Shown piece after piece: positions 35,372-46,440 of a DNA stretch of 59,527 nt. Made by a program: the position numbers and the translations under genes. Numbering within the stretch: position 1 is the first letter of the stretch; each line of letters opens with the position of its first letter. Under the pieces are notes generated by a model that did not search any database, was not told the origin of the DNA, and was given only the letters and a program-made list of their open reading frames with translations. Origin of the DNA: Bradyrhizobium sp. NAS96.2 (GTDB lineage Bacteria; Pseudomonadota; Alphaproteobacteria; Rhizobiales; Xanthobacteraceae); contig NZ_LGHK01000060.1 in assembly GCF_001908235.1 (NCBI RefSeq), positions 1-59,527 of the forward strand, given 5' to 3'.

Positions 35372-37492
35372 CTACTTCGCGAGTGCCTCTTCCAGCAGCG
35401 CCGGATCGCCGAGAACGGCGAGCGTCTCGCGCGGCGTCAGATGATCGACTACCTCGTCGAAGCTGTCGCTTGCTTCGATCCGCGCGCGCGCCACCGCGCG
35501 GTGAAGATCGATCTCGCCCGGACCGTCGCGCCGCGCCGGTGGAAGCGACGACAGATGCCGATGCAGCAGGCCGGTATCCTGCCGCAGCGCCGCAAGCGCC
35601 GGAGCCGATGCGTGGGCAGGCGCCGCCGCCAGCTCGTTGGCGCGGATCAGCACGCCCGGCGGCCCGCTCTCTTCCGGCGTCACGAACAGCGAGCGCATCG
35701 CGGGCTTGGCCGTCCAGGCTCCGATCGGGATCGCAAACAGGAGGCCAACGATCACCGGCGACATCCACAGCAGCAGCGGCAACGACACGGCATAGGCGCT
35801 GGCGGCCATCGCGACGCCGCAGGCGGTCGGGACGCCGTATTTGCGATATAGCTCCCGCCGTTCGACCTCGCCGTCATCGCGCCGCTGCGTCTGCCAGCCT
35901 GCGTCACGGCCGAGCAGGATCTCGACGACCGCGATCGACTGGAACACCATCATCACGGGCGCGATCATCGCCGAGATCAGCACCTCGGCGATGACACCGG
36001 TAAAGGTCCGAAGGCCGCCGCCGAATTGCCGGCGCATGTCCGAGCGCGTCAGCAACAGGATGAAGCCGAGCAGCTTCGGCACGATCAGCAGCGCCATGGT
36101 GAGGCCGAACACCCAGGCGGCGAGCACGGGATCCTGCGCCGGCCAGTTGGGAAACAGCGAAAAGCCCTTCGGAAAATACTCCGGGCGAATGAAGCGCGCC
36201 TGCAACGAGATCAGGATTCCGAGCAGCAGGAACGACAGCCACATTGGCGCGGTGATGTAGGAGCCGATCCCGGTCATGAAATGCAGCCGCGAGATCCAGT
36301 GCAGGCGGCGCGTGGTCAGCACCGCGAGATGCTGCAGATTGCCCTGGCACCAGCGCCGGTCACGCGCGGCGAAATCCAAGAGCGACGGCGGCACCTCCTC
36401 GAAGCTGCCGCCAAGCGTCGGCGCCATGTAGATGCCCCAACCGGCACGCCGCATCAGCGCCGCCTCGACGAAATCGTGGCTCAGGATATGTCCGCCGAAG
36501 GGCTTGCGTCCGGAGAGTTCAGGCAGACCCGCCTGCTCCGCAAAGGCCTGGATCCTGATGATGGCATTGTGCCCCCAGTAATTGCCTTCGGAACCGTGCC
36601 ACCACGCAACACCGGCGGCGACCATCGGCCCGTACAGCCGTCCGGCGAACTGTTGCAGGCGGCTGAACAGGCTGCGCGCATTGACGATGACGGGCAGCGT
36701 CTGCAGCAGCGCCGCCTGCGGATTGGTCTCCATGGCGTGAACCATCCGCACCATGGTGTCGCCCGACATCAGGCTGTCGGCGTCGAGCACGATCATGAAC
36801 TGGTAGGCGCCGCCGAAGCGCGTGATCCACTCGCCGACATTGCCGGACTTCCGCGCGGTGTTGTCGGCACGATGCCGGTAGTAGAGCCGTCCGCCGCCGC
36901 AGGCATCACTGAGCGCGAGGAACGCCTGTTCCTCGGCGATCCAGATATCGGGATCGCGCGTGTCGCTGAGCACGAACCAGTCGAAGCGCTCGGCCTGTCC
37001 GGTCGCCTCGACGGACTCATAGATCGCGCGCAGGCGCGCCATCAATTGATGCGGATTCTCGTTATAGGTCGGGAGCAGCACCGCGGTCCGGCTCGCGAGT
37101 TGCGGCAACGGACCATCGACGCGGATCGGCAAGGCATTGCCCTTGCGCCGAAGCAGAACGAAGAAGCCGGCCAGCGCCGAAGCGAACGAAAACGCGATCC
37201 AGGCGAGCAGCGCCACGAACAGCACCAGCACCATCCATTCCATGATCGTCACGCCGCCGACCTGGACCACCATATACATCTCGTAGGCGCCGGCGCCGGT
37301 CAGCACCGCCGTCAGCACCAGAATGAACGCGCGGCGCATGAACATGCCGGCACCGACCGGCACCGGCTTGCTCACCGCGCGCGGCGGCTGACCCAGATCA
37401 GCGGCCGACATCGCAAGCGGGCTCTCTTGCGGCAGGAAGCCGTCGACCGCTGGCGCGATGACGGCATGAGGCGACGCGACTATGGCGCCCAT
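35372..37492 (-). CDS. opgH: Periplasmic glucan glucosyltransferase OpgH (MdoH)
   Basis: A 706-residue polytopic family-2 glycosyltransferase that polymerises UDP-glucose into the backbone of osmoregulated periplasmic glucans. Cytoplasmic catalytic motifs: the DADS site in MIVLDADSLMSGDTMVRMVH, and RDRRWCQGNLQHL, the Q-x-x-R-W-like acceptor motif with substitutions. Membrane helices flank this domain. It overlaps opgG by 13 bp and is translated after it. The C-terminal tail after residue 600 is hydrophilic. The gene converges with the PAS kinase gene, 7 bp apart. Confidence 0.92.
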   Translation of the reverse strand: MGAIVASPHAVIAPAVDGFLPQESPLAMSAADLGQPPRAVSKPVPVGAGMFMRRAFILVLTAVLTGAGAYEMYMVVQVGGVTIMEWMVLVLFVALLAWIAFSFASALAGFFVLLRRKGNALPIRVDGPLPQLASRTAVLLPTYNENPHQLMARLRAIYESVEATGQAERFDWFVLSDTRDPDIWIAEEQAFLALSDACGGGRLYYRHRADNTARKSGNVGEWITRFGGAYQFMIVLDADSLMSGDTMVRMVHAMETNPQAALLQTLPVIVNARSLFSRLQQFAGRLYGPMVAAGVAWWHGSEGNYWGHNAIIRIQAFAEQAGLPELSGRKPFGGHILSHDFVEAALMRRAGWGIYMAPTLGGSFEEVPPSLLDFAARDRRWCQGNLQHLAVLTTRRLHWISRLHFMTGIGSYITAPMWLSFLLLGILISLQARFIRPEYFPKGFSLFPNWPAQDPVLAAWVFGLTMALLIVPKLLGFILLLTRSDMRRQFGGGLRTFTGVIAEVLISAMIAPVMMVFQSIAVVEILLGRDAGWQTQRRDDGEVERRELYRKYGVPTACGVAMAASAYAVSLPLLLWMSPVIVGLLFAIPIGAWTAKPAMRSLFVTPEESGPPGVLIRANELAAAPAHASAPALAALRQDTGLLHRHLSSLPPARRDGPGEIDLHRAVARARIEASDSFDEVVDHLTPRETLAVLGDPALLEEALAK

Positions 37493-38994
37493 CGATAGAC
37501 CCAGATCTCCGAGAGCGGCTTGTCATCCTGCGCCAGATGCGCGCGCAGCTCGATCGGGTCCTTCTTGACGGCACACTGGAAGCTGAGCCGCCAGCCGCCC
37601 GTATTCGGATTCGGCTGCGTGACGATATTGGTGATCTCGGCCTTCTCGGCCGACACCACGCCCCTGATGCTATCGGGATCGATCCCCTTCAGATTGTCTC
37701 CGATCAGGTCGAGCACGAACAGCTTGCTGTTCTCGCCATGCGCGCCGATGCCGGTGCGTGTGACCCGCGCCAGCGAGTGTGGCTTCGGCGCGTCGGGCCC
37801 CCAATGCAGCCGATAGGTCAGATTGGTCTCGCTCTTGGCCTTGAGCGGCGCCTTCGGCCGCCAGAACGCGGCGATATTGTCGTGGATCTCTTCCTTGGTC
37901 GGAATCTCGAACAGGATGACCGCACCCTCGCCCCAGTCGCCGATCGGCTCGACCCACAGGCTCGGGCGCTTCTCGAAGCTCGACTCGATGTCTTGATAGG
38001 CGAAGAAATTCTTCTCCCGCTGCATCAGCCCGAAACCGTGCGGATTGATGTCCTGGAAGGTGCTGATCTGGAGATCGCGCGGATTGCTCAGCGGACGCCA
38101 CAGGCTTTCGCCCTTGCCGTTGTAGATCGCAAGCCCGTCGGAATCGTGCACCGACGGCCTGAAGTCATCGACCTCGTTGCGATCGTTCGGCCCGAAGAAG
38201 AACATGCTCGTCATCGGCGCGAGGCCGGCATGCTCGAGATCGACACGCGGATAGACCGATGCCTCGACATCGAACACCGTGGTCTTGCCGGGTCTGATCG
38301 TGAAGCGGTAGCTCGCCGCGCAGCTCTTGCTGTCGAGCAAGGCGTGAATGACCAGCGAGGTCGCGTTGGGCACGGGACGCTCGAGCCAGAACGCCTTGAA
38401 GACCGGAAACTCCTCGCCCTTCGCTTCGCCGGTGTCGATCGACAGGCCGCGCGCCGACAGGCCGTAGGTCTCATCCTTGGCGACGGCGCGGAAATAGCTC
38501 GCGCCGAGGAAGACGCAAACCTCGTCGTAATAGTCCGGCTTGTTGATCGGCGCGTGGATACGAAGTCCGGCAAAACCAAGATCGGTCTCGGTGAATGCGG
38601 GCACGTCCTTGCCGAACGAAAAACTGTCCTTGCTGTAGCCGACTTCGCTGACCTTGCCGTCCGCGACCTCGAAGATCTGGACCTTGTTCTTGTAGAAGAA
38701 GCCGCGATGGAAGAACTGCGCTTCGAACGGCAGCTTCTGGCCGCGCCACAGCGCGCGCTCGGGCACGAAGCGGATGGTGCGGTACTGATCGTAGGTCAGG
38801 TCCTTCAGACCGCTGGGCAACTTCTCGTCGGGCGCCTCAAACGGCTTGGCGGCGAGGTTGCGGGCGAGGTCCCTCACCATCGACGGATCGAAAGGTGCGT
38901 CCGAATTGTTCCCAGCGGCTGCGGCTTCTCGCTGCGGCAACAGCAATAGTGTCGGCAACACGGCCGATCCGTGGAGTAACTGGCGACGATTCAA
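37480..38994 (-). CDS. opgG: Periplasmic glucan biosynthesis protein OpgG/OpgD
   Basis: A 504-residue periplasmic beta-sandwich protein of the MdoG family, which trims or branches glucans made by OpgH. The best start is TTG 38994: GAGAGGAG lies upstream and the product begins NRRQLLHGSAVLPTLLLLP, a twin-arginine-type signal, as in Escherichia coli OpgD. The longer in-frame extension to 39114 has no such signal. Family landmarks include YDQYRTIRFVPERALW and GDNLKGIDPDSIRG. opgH follows with overlapping ends, so the two form an operon. Whether it is OpgG or OpgD functionally is unclear; the Tat signal favours OpgD. Confidence 0.9.
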   Translation of the reverse strand: MNRRQLLHGSAVLPTLLLLPQREAAAAGNNSDAPFDPSMVRDLARNLAAKPFEAPDEKLPSGLKDLTYDQYRTIRFVPERALWRGQKLPFEAQFFHRGFFYKNKVQIFEVADGKVSEVGYSKDSFSFGKDVPAFTETDLGFAGLRIHAPINKPDYYDEVCVFLGASYFRAVAKDETYGLSARGLSIDTGEAKGEEFPVFKAFWLERPVPNATSLVIHALLDSKSCAASYRFTIRPGKTTVFDVEASVYPRVDLEHAGLAPMTSMFFFGPNDRNEVDDFRPSVHDSDGLAIYNGKGESLWRPLSNPRDLQISTFQDINPHGFGLMQREKNFFAYQDIESSFEKRPSLWVEPIGDWGEGAVILFEIPTKEEIHDNIAAFWRPKAPLKAKSETNLTYRLHWGPDAPKPHSLARVTRTGIGAHGENSKLFVLDLIGDNLKGIDPDSIRGVVSAEKAEITNIVTQPNPNTGGWRLSFQCAVKKDPIELRAHLAQDDKPLSEIWVYRWAP

Positions 38995-39154
38995 AGCGGC
39001 TCCTCTCGCTTGCCGGGACGCCGCAATGAAACCACCGAGCCGCCGCTGAGTTCCCCGATTGCCGCGCGCACGAGAAGATTGCTTCGCGGCGGGCGGGCCC
39101 GGCGAATGCCTCAAGCGGGAACCGTCGTGAGAGAGCTCGGCTGATCGCCGCGCG

Positions 39155-40051
39155 CTACGCGCTCTCCAGCTTGGGCGCGACCTCGCGCGCGACCTGCACC
39201 AGGGCGGCGATCAGCGGCGTCATCGGATCGCGCTGCGGGATCACGAGGCCGATGCTGTAGTCCACCACCGGATCGACGATCGGAATGCTGCGCACGGCGT
39301 CCGCAAGGCCAAGCGTCTCGGCGAGCTTGGCCGGCATCACGCTGGCCCAGCGCCCGGTCTTCACATGGGTGTAGAGCACGAGCAGCGAATTCGAGGTCAG
39401 CGTCGGCGTCGCTTCCGCACCGACCGAGGTCAGCGCGCGATCGATGATGCGGCGGTTCTGCATGTCGGGCGTGAGCAGGCAGAGTGGCACGGTGCCGACT
39501 TCCTTCCACGTCACCTGCTTGCGGTCGCCGAACATCGCATCCGGCGCGGTCAGCAGCCGATAGCTCTCATTGTAGAGCGGGATGGTGCGGACCTTGCCGA
39601 TCGGCTCGTTCTCGATGTAGGTCAGTCCGGCATCGACCTCGAGATTTTCGAGCAGGCCGAGCACGTCGGCGGACGTGCAGGACTGGATGCGGAAACGCAC
39701 ATCGGGATGGCGTGCCCGGAACGGCGTGGTCAACGAGGCCACCATGCCGAGCGCGGTCGGGATCGCCGCGATCCGGATCTCGCCGGACAGCTTGTCCTTG
39801 AGGCTGTTGATCTCCTGCTTCATCGCCCGCGCGTCGCCGACGATGCGCCGCGCCCAGTCAAGCGTCCGTTCGCCCTCCGGCGTGAAACCCTGGAAGCGCG
39901 ATCCGCGCTGCACCAGCATGACGCCGAGGATCTCCTCGAGCTGCTTGAGGCTGGTCGACATGGTCGGCTGGGTGACGCCGCAGGCCTCCGCAGCCCGGCC
40001 AAAATGCCGCTCCTTGGCCAGCGCCAGCAGAAGTTCCAGCTTGTCGATCAA
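39155..40051 (-). CDS. LysR-family regulator divergent to formate dehydrogenase
   Basis: A 298-residue LysR regulator with an N-terminal winged helix (HFGRAAEACGVTQPTMSTSL) and a periplasmic-binding-type effector domain. The start is TTG 40051, eight bases after GAGGGGG; no ATG is well placed. It is divergent to fdsG with 255 bp between, the typical layout of a LysR activator and its target operon. It probably controls fdsGBA-fdhD-fdsD in response to formate or a related metabolite (inference). Confidence 0.87.
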   Translation of the reverse strand: MIDKLELLLALAKERHFGRAAEACGVTQPTMSTSLKQLEEILGVMLVQRGSRFQGFTPEGERTLDWARRIVGDARAMKQEINSLKDKLSGEIRIAAIPTALGMVASLTTPFRARHPDVRFRIQSCTSADVLGLLENLEVDAGLTYIENEPIGKVRTIPLYNESYRLLTAPDAMFGDRKQVTWKEVGTVPLCLLTPDMQNRRIIDRALTSVGAEATPTLTSNSLLVLYTHVKTGRWASVMPAKLAETLGLADAVRSIPIVDPVVDYSIGLVIPQRDPMTPLIAALVQVAREVAPKLESA

Positions 40052-40170
40052 GGTTCAAACCCCCTCGGAATACGGCGCCCCAAGCGGCAGCCCACGTGTC
40101 CATAGGTAGCACGATCGGGGTGCGATCCCGAAATCCAAAGCGTCCCGGAAGTGCGTGATTCCAGAACATT

Positions 40171-40223
40171 ATTGCGATCCCGGATCGACCCATTCGGCAA
40201 CGCTATTAATCGCGTTTCGCAAT
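40171..40223. promoter_or_regulatory. Inverted repeat in the LysR-fds intergenic region
   Basis: ATTGCGA (40171-40177) and TCGCAAT (40217-40223) are perfect complements 39 bp apart. They flank GATCCCGGATC (40176-40186) and an AT-rich CTATTAAT. Candidate LysR binding region for the divergent fds promoter. The spacing is longer than a single LysR box, so two dimers or a loop would be needed. Confidence 0.35.
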
Positions 40224-40306
40224 CGCCGCATGAGACAGCTTTATTGATGTTTCGAACGATTCCAACTCTGATGCGCGCAGCAAAAAATGGATCGTGGGAA
40301 GCACGG

Positions 40307-40780
40307 ATGACGGTGGGATACGAACCTTGGGACACGGCGCGCGGCGCTGAAATCATTGCCGAGCATACCGCGCTTGAAGGCGCCACGTTGGTGATCCTGC
40401 ACGCGCTGCAGGAAGCCTTCGGCTACGTGCCGGAGCCCGCGATCCCGATGGTCGCGGAGGCGCTCAATTTGTCCCGCGCCGAAGTGCACGGCGTGTTCAC
40501 CTTCTACCACGACTTCCGTAAGGCACCCGCCGGACGCCATGTCCTCAAGCTCTGCCGCGCCGAGGCCTGCCAGGCCGCCGGCGGCGACGCGCTGGCGGCG
40601 CGGGGCGGAGGCCAAACTGGGTGTCTCACTCGGACACACCACGGCGGATGAGCGCGCGACCTTGGAGCCGATCTACTGCCTCGGGCTCTGCGCCACTGCG
40701 CCGTCGGCGATGCTGGATGGCCGCGTGGTCGGCCGGCTCGACGAAGCGCGGATCGATGCGCTGGTCGCGGAGGCACAGCG

Positions 40781-40784
<4 letters not shown>
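40307..40784 (+). CDS. fdsG: NAD-dependent formate dehydrogenase gamma subunit, frameshifted in a G4 run
   Basis: A NuoE-like [2Fe-2S] subunit: TLVILHALQEAFGYVPEPAI, EVHGVFTFYHDFR, LCRAEACQAAGG (first Cys pair) and, after the shift, IYCLGLCATAPSAML (second pair). The frame breaks at four Gs (40602-40605); with three it reads ALAARAEAKLGVSLG and the protein is 158 residues, the normal FdsG length. ATG 40307 follows GGGAAG; ATG 40271 is an alternative. The stop overlaps the fdsB start as ATGA. FdsG relays electrons from FdsB in the soluble FdsABG complex. Confidence 0.85.
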
Positions 40785-42349
<1,565 letters not shown>

Positions 42350-42362
42350 CAAGGAAATCACG

Positions 42363-45239
42363 ATGTCGCTGATCCAGGAAACCGATTTCGGCACGCCCAA
42401 ATCCAAATCCGAGACGATGGTCACGCTGACCATCGACGGCAATCAGATCACCGTGCCCGAGGGCACCTCGATCATGCGCGCGGCGATGGAAGCCGGCACC
42501 CAGATTCCAAAGCTCTGCGCGACCGACATGGTCGACGCCTTCGGTTCCTGCCGGCTCTGCCTCGTCGAGATCGAGGGCCGCGCCGGCACGCCCGCCTCCT
42601 GCACCACGCCGGTCATGCCCGGCCTCATCGTGCACACCCAGAGCGAGCGGCTGAAGAAGCTGCGCAAGGGCGTGATGGAGCTCTACATCTCCGACCATCC
42701 GCTGGACTGCCTGACCTGCGCCGCGAACGGCGACTGCGAATTGCAGGACATGGCGGGCGCCGTCGGCCTGCGCGACGTGCGCTACGGCTATGAGGGCGAG
42801 AACCATGTCTTCGCCAAATCTCACGGCTGCGAAAACGACAACTGGATGCCGAAGGACGAGTCCAATCCGTACTTCACCTACGATCCCTCGAAATGCATCG
42901 TCTGCTCGCGCTGCGTCCGCGCCTGCGAAGAGGTGCAAGGCACTTTCGCGCTGACGATTTCCGGCCGCGGCTTCGACAGCCGCGTCTCGCCCGGCATGAA
43001 CGAGAGCTTCCTCGGCTCCGAATGCGTCTCGTGCGGCGCCTGTGTGCAGGCTTGCCCGACCGCGACGCTGACCGAGAAATCCGTGATCGAGATCGGCCAG
43101 CCCGAGCACTCGGTCGTCACCACCTGCGCCTATTGCGGCGTCGGCTGCGCCTTCAAGGCCGAGATGCGCGGCGAGGAAGTCGTGCGCATGGTGCCGTGGA
43201 AGGACGGCAAAGCCAATCGCGGCCATTCCTGCGTCAAGGGCCGCTTCGCCTGGGGCTACACCACCCACAAGGAGCGCATCCTGAAGCCGATGATCCGCGA
43301 GCGGATCGAGGATCCCTGGCAGGAAGTGTCGTGGGACGAGGCGTTGAATTTCGCCGCCGCGAAGTTCAAGGGCATCCAGCAGAAATACGGCCGCGACGCG
43401 GTCGGCGGCATCACCTCGTCGCGCTGCACCAACGAAGAGACCTATCTGGTGCAGAAGCTGATCCGCGCCGGCTTCGGCAACAACAATGTCGACACCTGCG
43501 CCCGCGTCTGCCATTCGCCGACCGGCTACGGCCTGTCGCAGACCTACGGCACCTCGGCCGGCACCCAGGATTTCGATTCGGTCGAGGACACCGACGTCGT
43601 GCTGATCATCGGCGCCAATCCGGCCTCGGCCCATCCGGTGTTCGCCTCGCGGCTGAAGAAGCGGCTGCGCCAGGGCGCCAGGCTGATCGTGATCGATCCG
43701 CGCCGCACCGAGATGGTGGAATCGCCGCATGTGAAGGCGCTGCACCTGCCGCTGATGCCCGGCACCAACGTCGCCGTGCTCACCGCGCTCGCGCATGTCA
43801 TCGTCACCGAAGGGCTCGCCGACGAGGCCTTCGTGCGCGAGCGCTGCGACTGGAGCGAGTTCGAGGACTGGGCCGCCTTCGTCGCCCAGGACAAGCACAG
43901 CCCCGAAGCCACCGCGAACATGACCGGCGTCGATCCGAAGGCGCTGCGCGAAGCGGCGCGGATCTATGCCACCGGCGGCAACGGCGCGATCTATTACGGG
44001 CTTGGCGTCACCGAGCACAGCCAGGGCTCGACCACGGTGATCGCGATCGCCAACCTCGCGATGGTGACCGGCAATATCGGCCGGCCCGGCGTCGGCGTGA
44101 ACCCGCTGCGCGGCCAGAACAACGTGCAGGGCTCCTGCGACATGGGCTCGTTCCCGCACGAACTGCCGGGCTACCGCCACATCGCCGGCGACGCGGTGCG
44201 CGAGCAGTTCGAGGCGATGTGGAACGTCAAGCTCAACAACGAGCCGGGCCTGCGCATCCCCAACATGTTCGACGCCGCGATCGAGGGCAGCTTCATGGGG
44301 CTCTACGTGCAGGGCGAGGACATCCTGCAGTCGGACCCGAACACCAAGCACGTGGTGGCGGCGCTGTCGGCGATGGAATGCGTCATCGTCCATGACCTCT
44401 TCCTGAACGAGACCGCGAACTACGCCCACGTCTTCCTGCCCGGCTCGACCTTCCTCGAGAAAGACGGTACCTTCACCAATGCCGAGCGCCGCATCCAGCG
44501 CGTCCGCAAGGTGATGACGCCGCTCAACGGCTATGCCGACTGGGAAGTGACGATCATGCTTGGCAAGGCGATGGGCTTCACGATGAACTACTCTCATCCG
44601 TCCGAGATCATGGACGAGATCGCCGCGCTGACGCCGACCTTCGCCGGCGTCTCCTACGCCAAGCTTGATGAGCTCGGCTCGGTGCAGTGGCCCTGCAACG
44701 AGAAGGCGCCGGAAGGCACACCGGTAATGCATATCGGCGGCTTCGTGCGCGGCAAGGGCAAGTTCATCCTCACCGAATATATCGCGACCGACGAACGCAC
44801 CGGCCCGCGCTATCCGCTGCTGCTCACGACGGGACGCATCCTCAGCCAGTACAATGTCGGGGCGCAGACCCGCCGCACCGAGAACGTGGTATGGCACGCC
44901 GAGGACCGGCTCGAGATCCACCCGCACGACGCCGAGCAGCGCGGCGTGCGCGACGGCGACTGGGTGCGGCTGGCGAGCCGCGCCGGCGAGACCACGCTGC
45001 GCGCTGAAATCACCGACCGCGTGGCGCCGGGCGTGGTCTACACCACGTTCCACCATCCGGACACCCAGGCCAACGTCATCACGACCGACTTCTCGGACTG
45101 GGCGACCAACTGTCCGGAGTACAAGGTCACCGCCGTGCAGATCTCGCCGTCGAACGGTCCGTCCGACTGGCAGAAGGCCTATGACGAACAGGCACGCAAC
45201 TCCCGCCGCATCGCGCCCGTCGTGGAAGCTGCGGAGTAG
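42363..45239 (+). CDS. fdsA: NAD-dependent formate dehydrogenase alpha subunit (molybdenum)
   Basis: A 958-residue catalytic subunit oxidising formate to CO2 at a bis-MGD molybdenum centre. In order: a plant-type [2Fe-2S] domain (FGSCRLCLVEIEG), a NuoG-like Cys-rich [4Fe-4S] domain (HPLDCLTCAANGDCEL), two ferredoxin clusters (CIVCSRCVRACEEVQG and CVSCGACVQACPTA) and the molybdopterin domain's own cluster (CAYCGVGCAFK). The metal-ligand Cys is in CARVCHSPTG (Cys383, equivalent by position to Cys386 of Rhodobacter capsulatus FdsA). ATG 42363 follows AAGGAA. It completes the oxalate route by turning the released formate into NADH. Confidence 0.96.
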   Translation: MSLIQETDFGTPKSKSETMVTLTIDGNQITVPEGTSIMRAAMEAGTQIPKLCATDMVDAFGSCRLCLVEIEGRAGTPASCTTPVMPGLIVHTQSERLKKLRKGVMELYISDHPLDCLTCAANGDCELQDMAGAVGLRDVRYGYEGENHVFAKSHGCENDNWMPKDESNPYFTYDPSKCIVCSRCVRACEEVQGTFALTISGRGFDSRVSPGMNESFLGSECVSCGACVQACPTATLTEKSVIEIGQPEHSVVTTCAYCGVGCAFKAEMRGEEVVRMVPWKDGKANRGHSCVKGRFAWGYTTHKERILKPMIRERIEDPWQEVSWDEALNFAAAKFKGIQQKYGRDAVGGITSSRCTNEETYLVQKLIRAGFGNNNVDTCARVCHSPTGYGLSQTYGTSAGTQDFDSVEDTDVVLIIGANPASAHPVFASRLKKRLRQGARLIVIDPRRTEMVESPHVKALHLPLMPGTNVAVLTALAHVIVTEGLADEAFVRERCDWSEFEDWAAFVAQDKHSPEATANMTGVDPKALREAARIYATGGNGAIYYGLGVTEHSQGSTTVIAIANLAMVTGNIGRPGVGVNPLRGQNNVQGSCDMGSFPHELPGYRHIAGDAVREQFEAMWNVKLNNEPGLRIPNMFDAAIEGSFMGLYVQGEDILQSDPNTKHVVAALSAMECVIVHDLFLNETANYAHVFLPGSTFLEKDGTFTNAERRIQRVRKVMTPLNGYADWEVTIMLGKAMGFTMNYSHPSEIMDEIAALTPTFAGVSYAKLDELGSVQWPCNEKAPEGTPVMHIGGFVRGKGKFILTEYIATDERTGPRYPLLLTTGRILSQYNVGAQTRRTENVVWHAEDRLEIHPHDAEQRGVRDGDWVRLASRAGETTLRAEITDRVAPGVVYTTFHHPDTQANVITTDFSDWATNCPEYKVTAVQISPSNGPSDWQKAYDEQARNSRRIAPVVEAAE

Positions 45240-45241
45240 CG

Positions 45242-46078
45242 ATGCGCGAGCCCGTCCACAAGGCGATCCGGAAGGTCTGGCGCGACAGCGTTTTCAGCGA
45301 CGGTGCGCGCCTGATCCCGGAGGAGACGCCGCTGGCGCTGACCTATAATGGCGGCACCTATGCCGTGATGATGGGCTCGCCCGAGGACCTCGGCGACTTC
45401 GCCGTCGGATTCAGCCTGAGCGAAGGCATCGTGCAATCGGCCGACGAAATCGAGACCCTCGACATCGTCGAGCTCGACGACGGCATCGAGCTGCGGATGT
45501 GGCTCAAGCCTGACAAGGCCGAACGGATCGCCGAGCGGCGGCGCAACATCGCCGGCCCGACCGGCTGCGGCCTGTGCGGCCTCGATTCGATCAGCGAGGC
45601 GATGCGGCCCGCCGCGGTGGTGCCGGCGGGTCGCGTGTTCTCGCCGCGCGAGATCATGGCTGCGGTGGCAGCGGTCGCGCCGCTGCAGGAGATCAACCAC
45701 CAGACCCGCGCCGTGCACGCCGCCGCGTTCTGGACCGCCTCGCGCGGCATCGTGGCGCTGCGCGAGGATGTCGGCCGCCACAATGCGCTCGACAAGCTCG
45801 CCGGCGCGCTGGCCCGCGACAAGGTCATGGCCAGCGACGGCATCGTGCTGCTGACCAGCCGCGTCTCGGTCGAAATGGTGCAGAAGACCGCCGCGATCGG
45901 CGCGCCGCTGATATCAGCCGTGTCGGCGCCGACGGCGCTTGCGGTGCGGATGGCGGATGCCGCCGGCATCACGCTCGCCGCGATCGCCCGCGCCGATGGA
46001 TTTGAGATCTTTACCCATCCGGAACGCGTCACAGGCGCGGTGGCCGGCAAGGAGTCCGCTTATGTCGTCGTCGCCTGA
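45242..46078 (+). CDS. fdhD: Formate dehydrogenase sulfurtransferase FdhD
   Basis: A 278-residue chaperone that transfers sulfur from the cysteine desulfurase to the molybdenum cofactor, essential for active formate dehydrogenase. It has the hallmark Cys motif GCGLCGLDSIS, plus EDVGRHNALDKLAGA and LTSRVSVEMVQK. ATG 45242 lies two bases after the fdsA stop. It overlaps fdsD, so it is fully embedded in the operon. Confidence 0.95.
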   Translation: MREPVHKAIRKVWRDSVFSDGARLIPEETPLALTYNGGTYAVMMGSPEDLGDFAVGFSLSEGIVQSADEIETLDIVELDDGIELRMWLKPDKAERIAERRRNIAGPTGCGLCGLDSISEAMRPAAVVPAGRVFSPREIMAAVAAVAPLQEINHQTRAVHAAAFWTASRGIVALREDVGRHNALDKLAGALARDKVMASDGIVLLTSRVSVEMVQKTAAIGAPLISAVSAPTALAVRMADAAGITLAAIARADGFEIFTHPERVTGAVAGKESAYVVVA

Positions 46079-46283
46079 CAAACTGGTCTATATGGCGAAC
46101 CAGATCGGAAAGTTCTTCCACAGCCAGGGGCACGAGCGCGCCGTGCAGGGCATCTCCGAGCACATCTGGAAGTTCTGGGACCCGCGGATGCGCAAGCAGA
46201 TCTTCGCCCATCTCGACGCCGGCGGCGCCGGCCTCGAGCCCGACGTGCTCGACGCGCTGCTCAAGCTGAGACAGCAGGCGTAG
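46062..46283 (+). CDS. fdsD: Formate dehydrogenase delta subunit
   Basis: A 73-residue protein, typical for FdsD: MANQIGKFFHSQGHERAVQG, HIWKFWDPRMRKQI, then LDALLKLRQQA. ATG 46062 lies within the end of fdhD and has AAGGAG upstream. FdsD is needed for assembly or cofactor insertion of FdsABG. Last gene of the operon; the downstream space is occupied by a foldable repeat. Confidence 0.92.
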   Translation: MSSSPDKLVYMANQIGKFFHSQGHERAVQGISEHIWKFWDPRMRKQIFAHLDAGGAGLEPDVLDALLKLRQQA

Positions 46284-46308
46284 CGAATAGCGCGCGACCT
46301 TCCCTCAC

Positions 46309-46415
46309 CGTCACCCTGAGGAGCGCGCTCTTGCGCGCGTCTCGAAGGGTCGACGGACCGGCTGGTGGCCGTGCATCCTTCGAGGCTCGCTCTGCTCGCA
46401 CCTCAGGATGACGGG
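46309..46415. repeat. Interspersed repeat, family A, copy 2
   Basis: CGTCACCCTGAGG through CTCGAAGGG, CGACGG and CATCCTTCGAGGCTCG to CCTCAGGATGACGG. The ends are inverted repeats of each other (CGTCA-CCCTGAGG against CCTCAGG-ATGACG), so the unit can fold completely. It lies between the convergent ends of fdsD and glnE, where it may serve as a bidirectional terminator. Shares ordered blocks with 24722-24871. Confidence 0.78.
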
Positions 46416-46440
46416 ATTCAAGCCGGAGATTGTCGCTAGA